64,000 bases of DNA. Source: Rhyacichthys aspro. Taxonomy: Eukaryota > Chordata > Actinopteri > Gobiiformes > Rhyacichthyidae. A program made the translations under genes and the position numbers. Where the stretch lies: contig CM072170.1 in NCBI GenBank assembly GCA_036850595.1, forward strand, positions 11,004,303 through 11,068,302. The letters are read 5' to 3'. Positions 62,715 through 64,000 of the stretch are shown here, in pieces. The notes under the pieces are model-generated. The model was not told the DNA's origin, did no database searches, and saw nothing but the letters and a program-made list of their open reading frames with translations. The stretch's first letter is position 1. Each line of letters opens with the position of its first letter.

Positions 62715-64000
62715 ATGATGCGTTCAGTGGTACTCTGCCTAGTCTTGGCTTATGCTGTGTCCTTCACCAGTGGGGGTGTAATTCTGGACAATGGCGCTCC
62801 CATTATGTGGGCCCATGCAACTGCTTCGTTAGCAGATCTTCCTGTAACAAATGGTGTCGTGAATCCTGACCCCTGGCACTTCCTTCACCGCATGAGTTTC
62901 TATCGGATGATCATCGGTGCAACAGACCCATACATGGGAAGCATGGGGACAGGGCCAACAGAAAACCCAATATGGGGACTCCCTCTACAGCTTGGATGGA
63001 TGCTAACTTCAGGTAGGACGGAAATGTTTCTTTTAATTTTGAAGGCAATTAAGTTGTCAGCGTCTTTCCTCAAAAACAGTCTGGTTGCCAGTAAATATGC
63101 TTACAGCCAAATGTTTCTAAAGGTCGTCTGGCTGACCCAACTGGTGCCACAACTTGTGGGTTACAAACTGGAGACACAATGTGTATTTCTCCTAACAGCT
63201 GGTGGGGCTGTAAGTATTATATATGTGTATAATTTACACTGACTCACATATGCACATGATCAATCTCCTTCCTTGCCATCTTCAGGTGTGAACTACTTCA
63301 GCTCTGTCCTGCCCTTTGTGTCTGCTGCTCAGCAGAACATGCTGGGACAAGGCATTGCCGTACGTGTGGAATAGATGCATGGCCATTATTTTTACAGAAA
63401 CACAGATGTCTCTGACAATATAAGACACGACTTTGACTGTCTCTGTGGTTGCTTATGATTGTTAGGTGGAGATGCAGATACCTGAAGGAGTAGCAGGCTA
63501 CTGTACCACCTACGACACCTGTAAAGCAAGCTACCCCGACGCCATAAATAACTGGGATGCCTTTTTTGCAGTAAGTAAAATACTTGCTTTAATTTTTACT
63601 CATTTTCTTTTTGTAAATGCTGGATCTTTTGTTGTTGTTGCCTTTTACCCAGTTCAGAAAGACTACACAAACAAAGGTTTTACATTTTATATTGATACAA
63701 TATCATTTTGTGATTTTTAAAGTTCTGTGTGTGTTTTTAAGGGTCTCAAAGAGGCTTCTGAATCTGCACTGCCTGAAAATGAGAAGAAAGATGCCCTCCT
63801 TGGTCTGTACTGGAAAGCACTGTTAGCTTCAACTCATGCCTCCTCTGCATGCCAGGACAAGTAGGCTGTCACAGAGACAATAATCTGTCAGTCTGTCCGG
63901 TTGTTTTCATCAGTTTTGCTGACCTTTCTTACAGGCTAAATGCCTACTCATCTGTGGAGAAGTCCTTTTCTCAGAGCTGGCTGAATGCAGGAGAGTATGT
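62715..64000 (+). CDS. leg1: Liver-enriched gene 1 protein (3' partial)
   Basis: Secreted protein of the LEG1 family (human LEG1/C6orf58), needed for liver growth in zebrafish; its molecular activity is not established. Exons seen: 62715-63012, 63123-63209, 63286-63359, 63466-63570, 63742-63860, 63935-64000 (cut by the window end), all in phase. The start is MMRSVVLCLVLAYAVSFTSG, a clear signal peptide; an in-frame ATG at 62649 would bury it and is less likely. Family features seen: WAHATASLADLPV, NPDPWHFLHRMSFYRMII, NPIWGLPLQLGWMLTSGR and the cysteine-containing block CISPNSWWGCVNYF. About 250 residues are visible of a protein usually near 330-370. Teleosts often carry tandem copies; a second would lie outside the window. 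Confidence 0.93.

Noticed and set aside
1..64000. tRNA, rRNA or CRISPR-like arrays
   Set aside because: No B-box-like tRNA arm, rRNA segment or spaced short repeat array was seen by eye on either strand; a dedicated scan was not possible.

Overview
This is a vertebrate nuclear window, almost certainly from a ray-finned (teleost) fish. Genes are split into many small exons with GT-AG introns of about 70 to 900 bp, intergenic DNA is AT-rich, and the predicted proteins are full-length orthologues of human proteins. Gene models below were built by hand by joining exons at splice sites; in every complete gene the summed coding length is a multiple of three.

Layout. (1) 306-6156 (+): arhgap18, RhoGAP, missing only its first exon(s). 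(2) 8045-14312 (+): sel1l, complete, 20 exons, 800 aa, the ER-associated degradation adaptor. (3) 15772-19852 (+): a single-domain phospholipase B1-like GDSL esterase, 16 exons, 424 aa. (4) 22689-28758 (+): chga (chromogranin A), 8 exons, 350 aa, with a CRE-like site and TATA box. (5) 31327-32763 (-): ccn2/ctgf, 5 exons, 346 aa, with TATA and TEAD sites. (6) About 33.0-56.6 kb: a 23 kb gene-free interval with candidate cis-regulatory clusters, a diverged ~175 bp tandem repeat and LINE relics. (7) 56610-60275 (-): stx7-like syntaxin, 9 coding exons, 257 aa, plus an upstream noncoding exon near 61.1 kb. (8) 62715-64000 (+): leg1 (liver-enriched gene 1), cut by the window end.

The gene set joins two human neighbourhoods: ARHGAP18, CCN2, STX7 and LEG1 (6q22-q23) and SEL1L and CHGA (14q31-q32). 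The genes do not form a pathway; they are ordinary neighbours with separate promoters.

No previously undescribed multi-gene system is visible. The most interesting points are: an ~808 bp hAT-like transposon lying 8-14 bp from a sel1l splice acceptor, so the element must now supply that intron's branch point; a compact module of two perfect CArG boxes and a TEAD site 2.2 kb upstream of ccn2; a near-perfect CLEAR-type palindrome at the stx7 promoter; three evenly spaced CCAAT boxes before sel1l; a GC-AG intron in chga; and six same-strand fragments of LINE reverse transcriptase, one of them tandemly duplicated.
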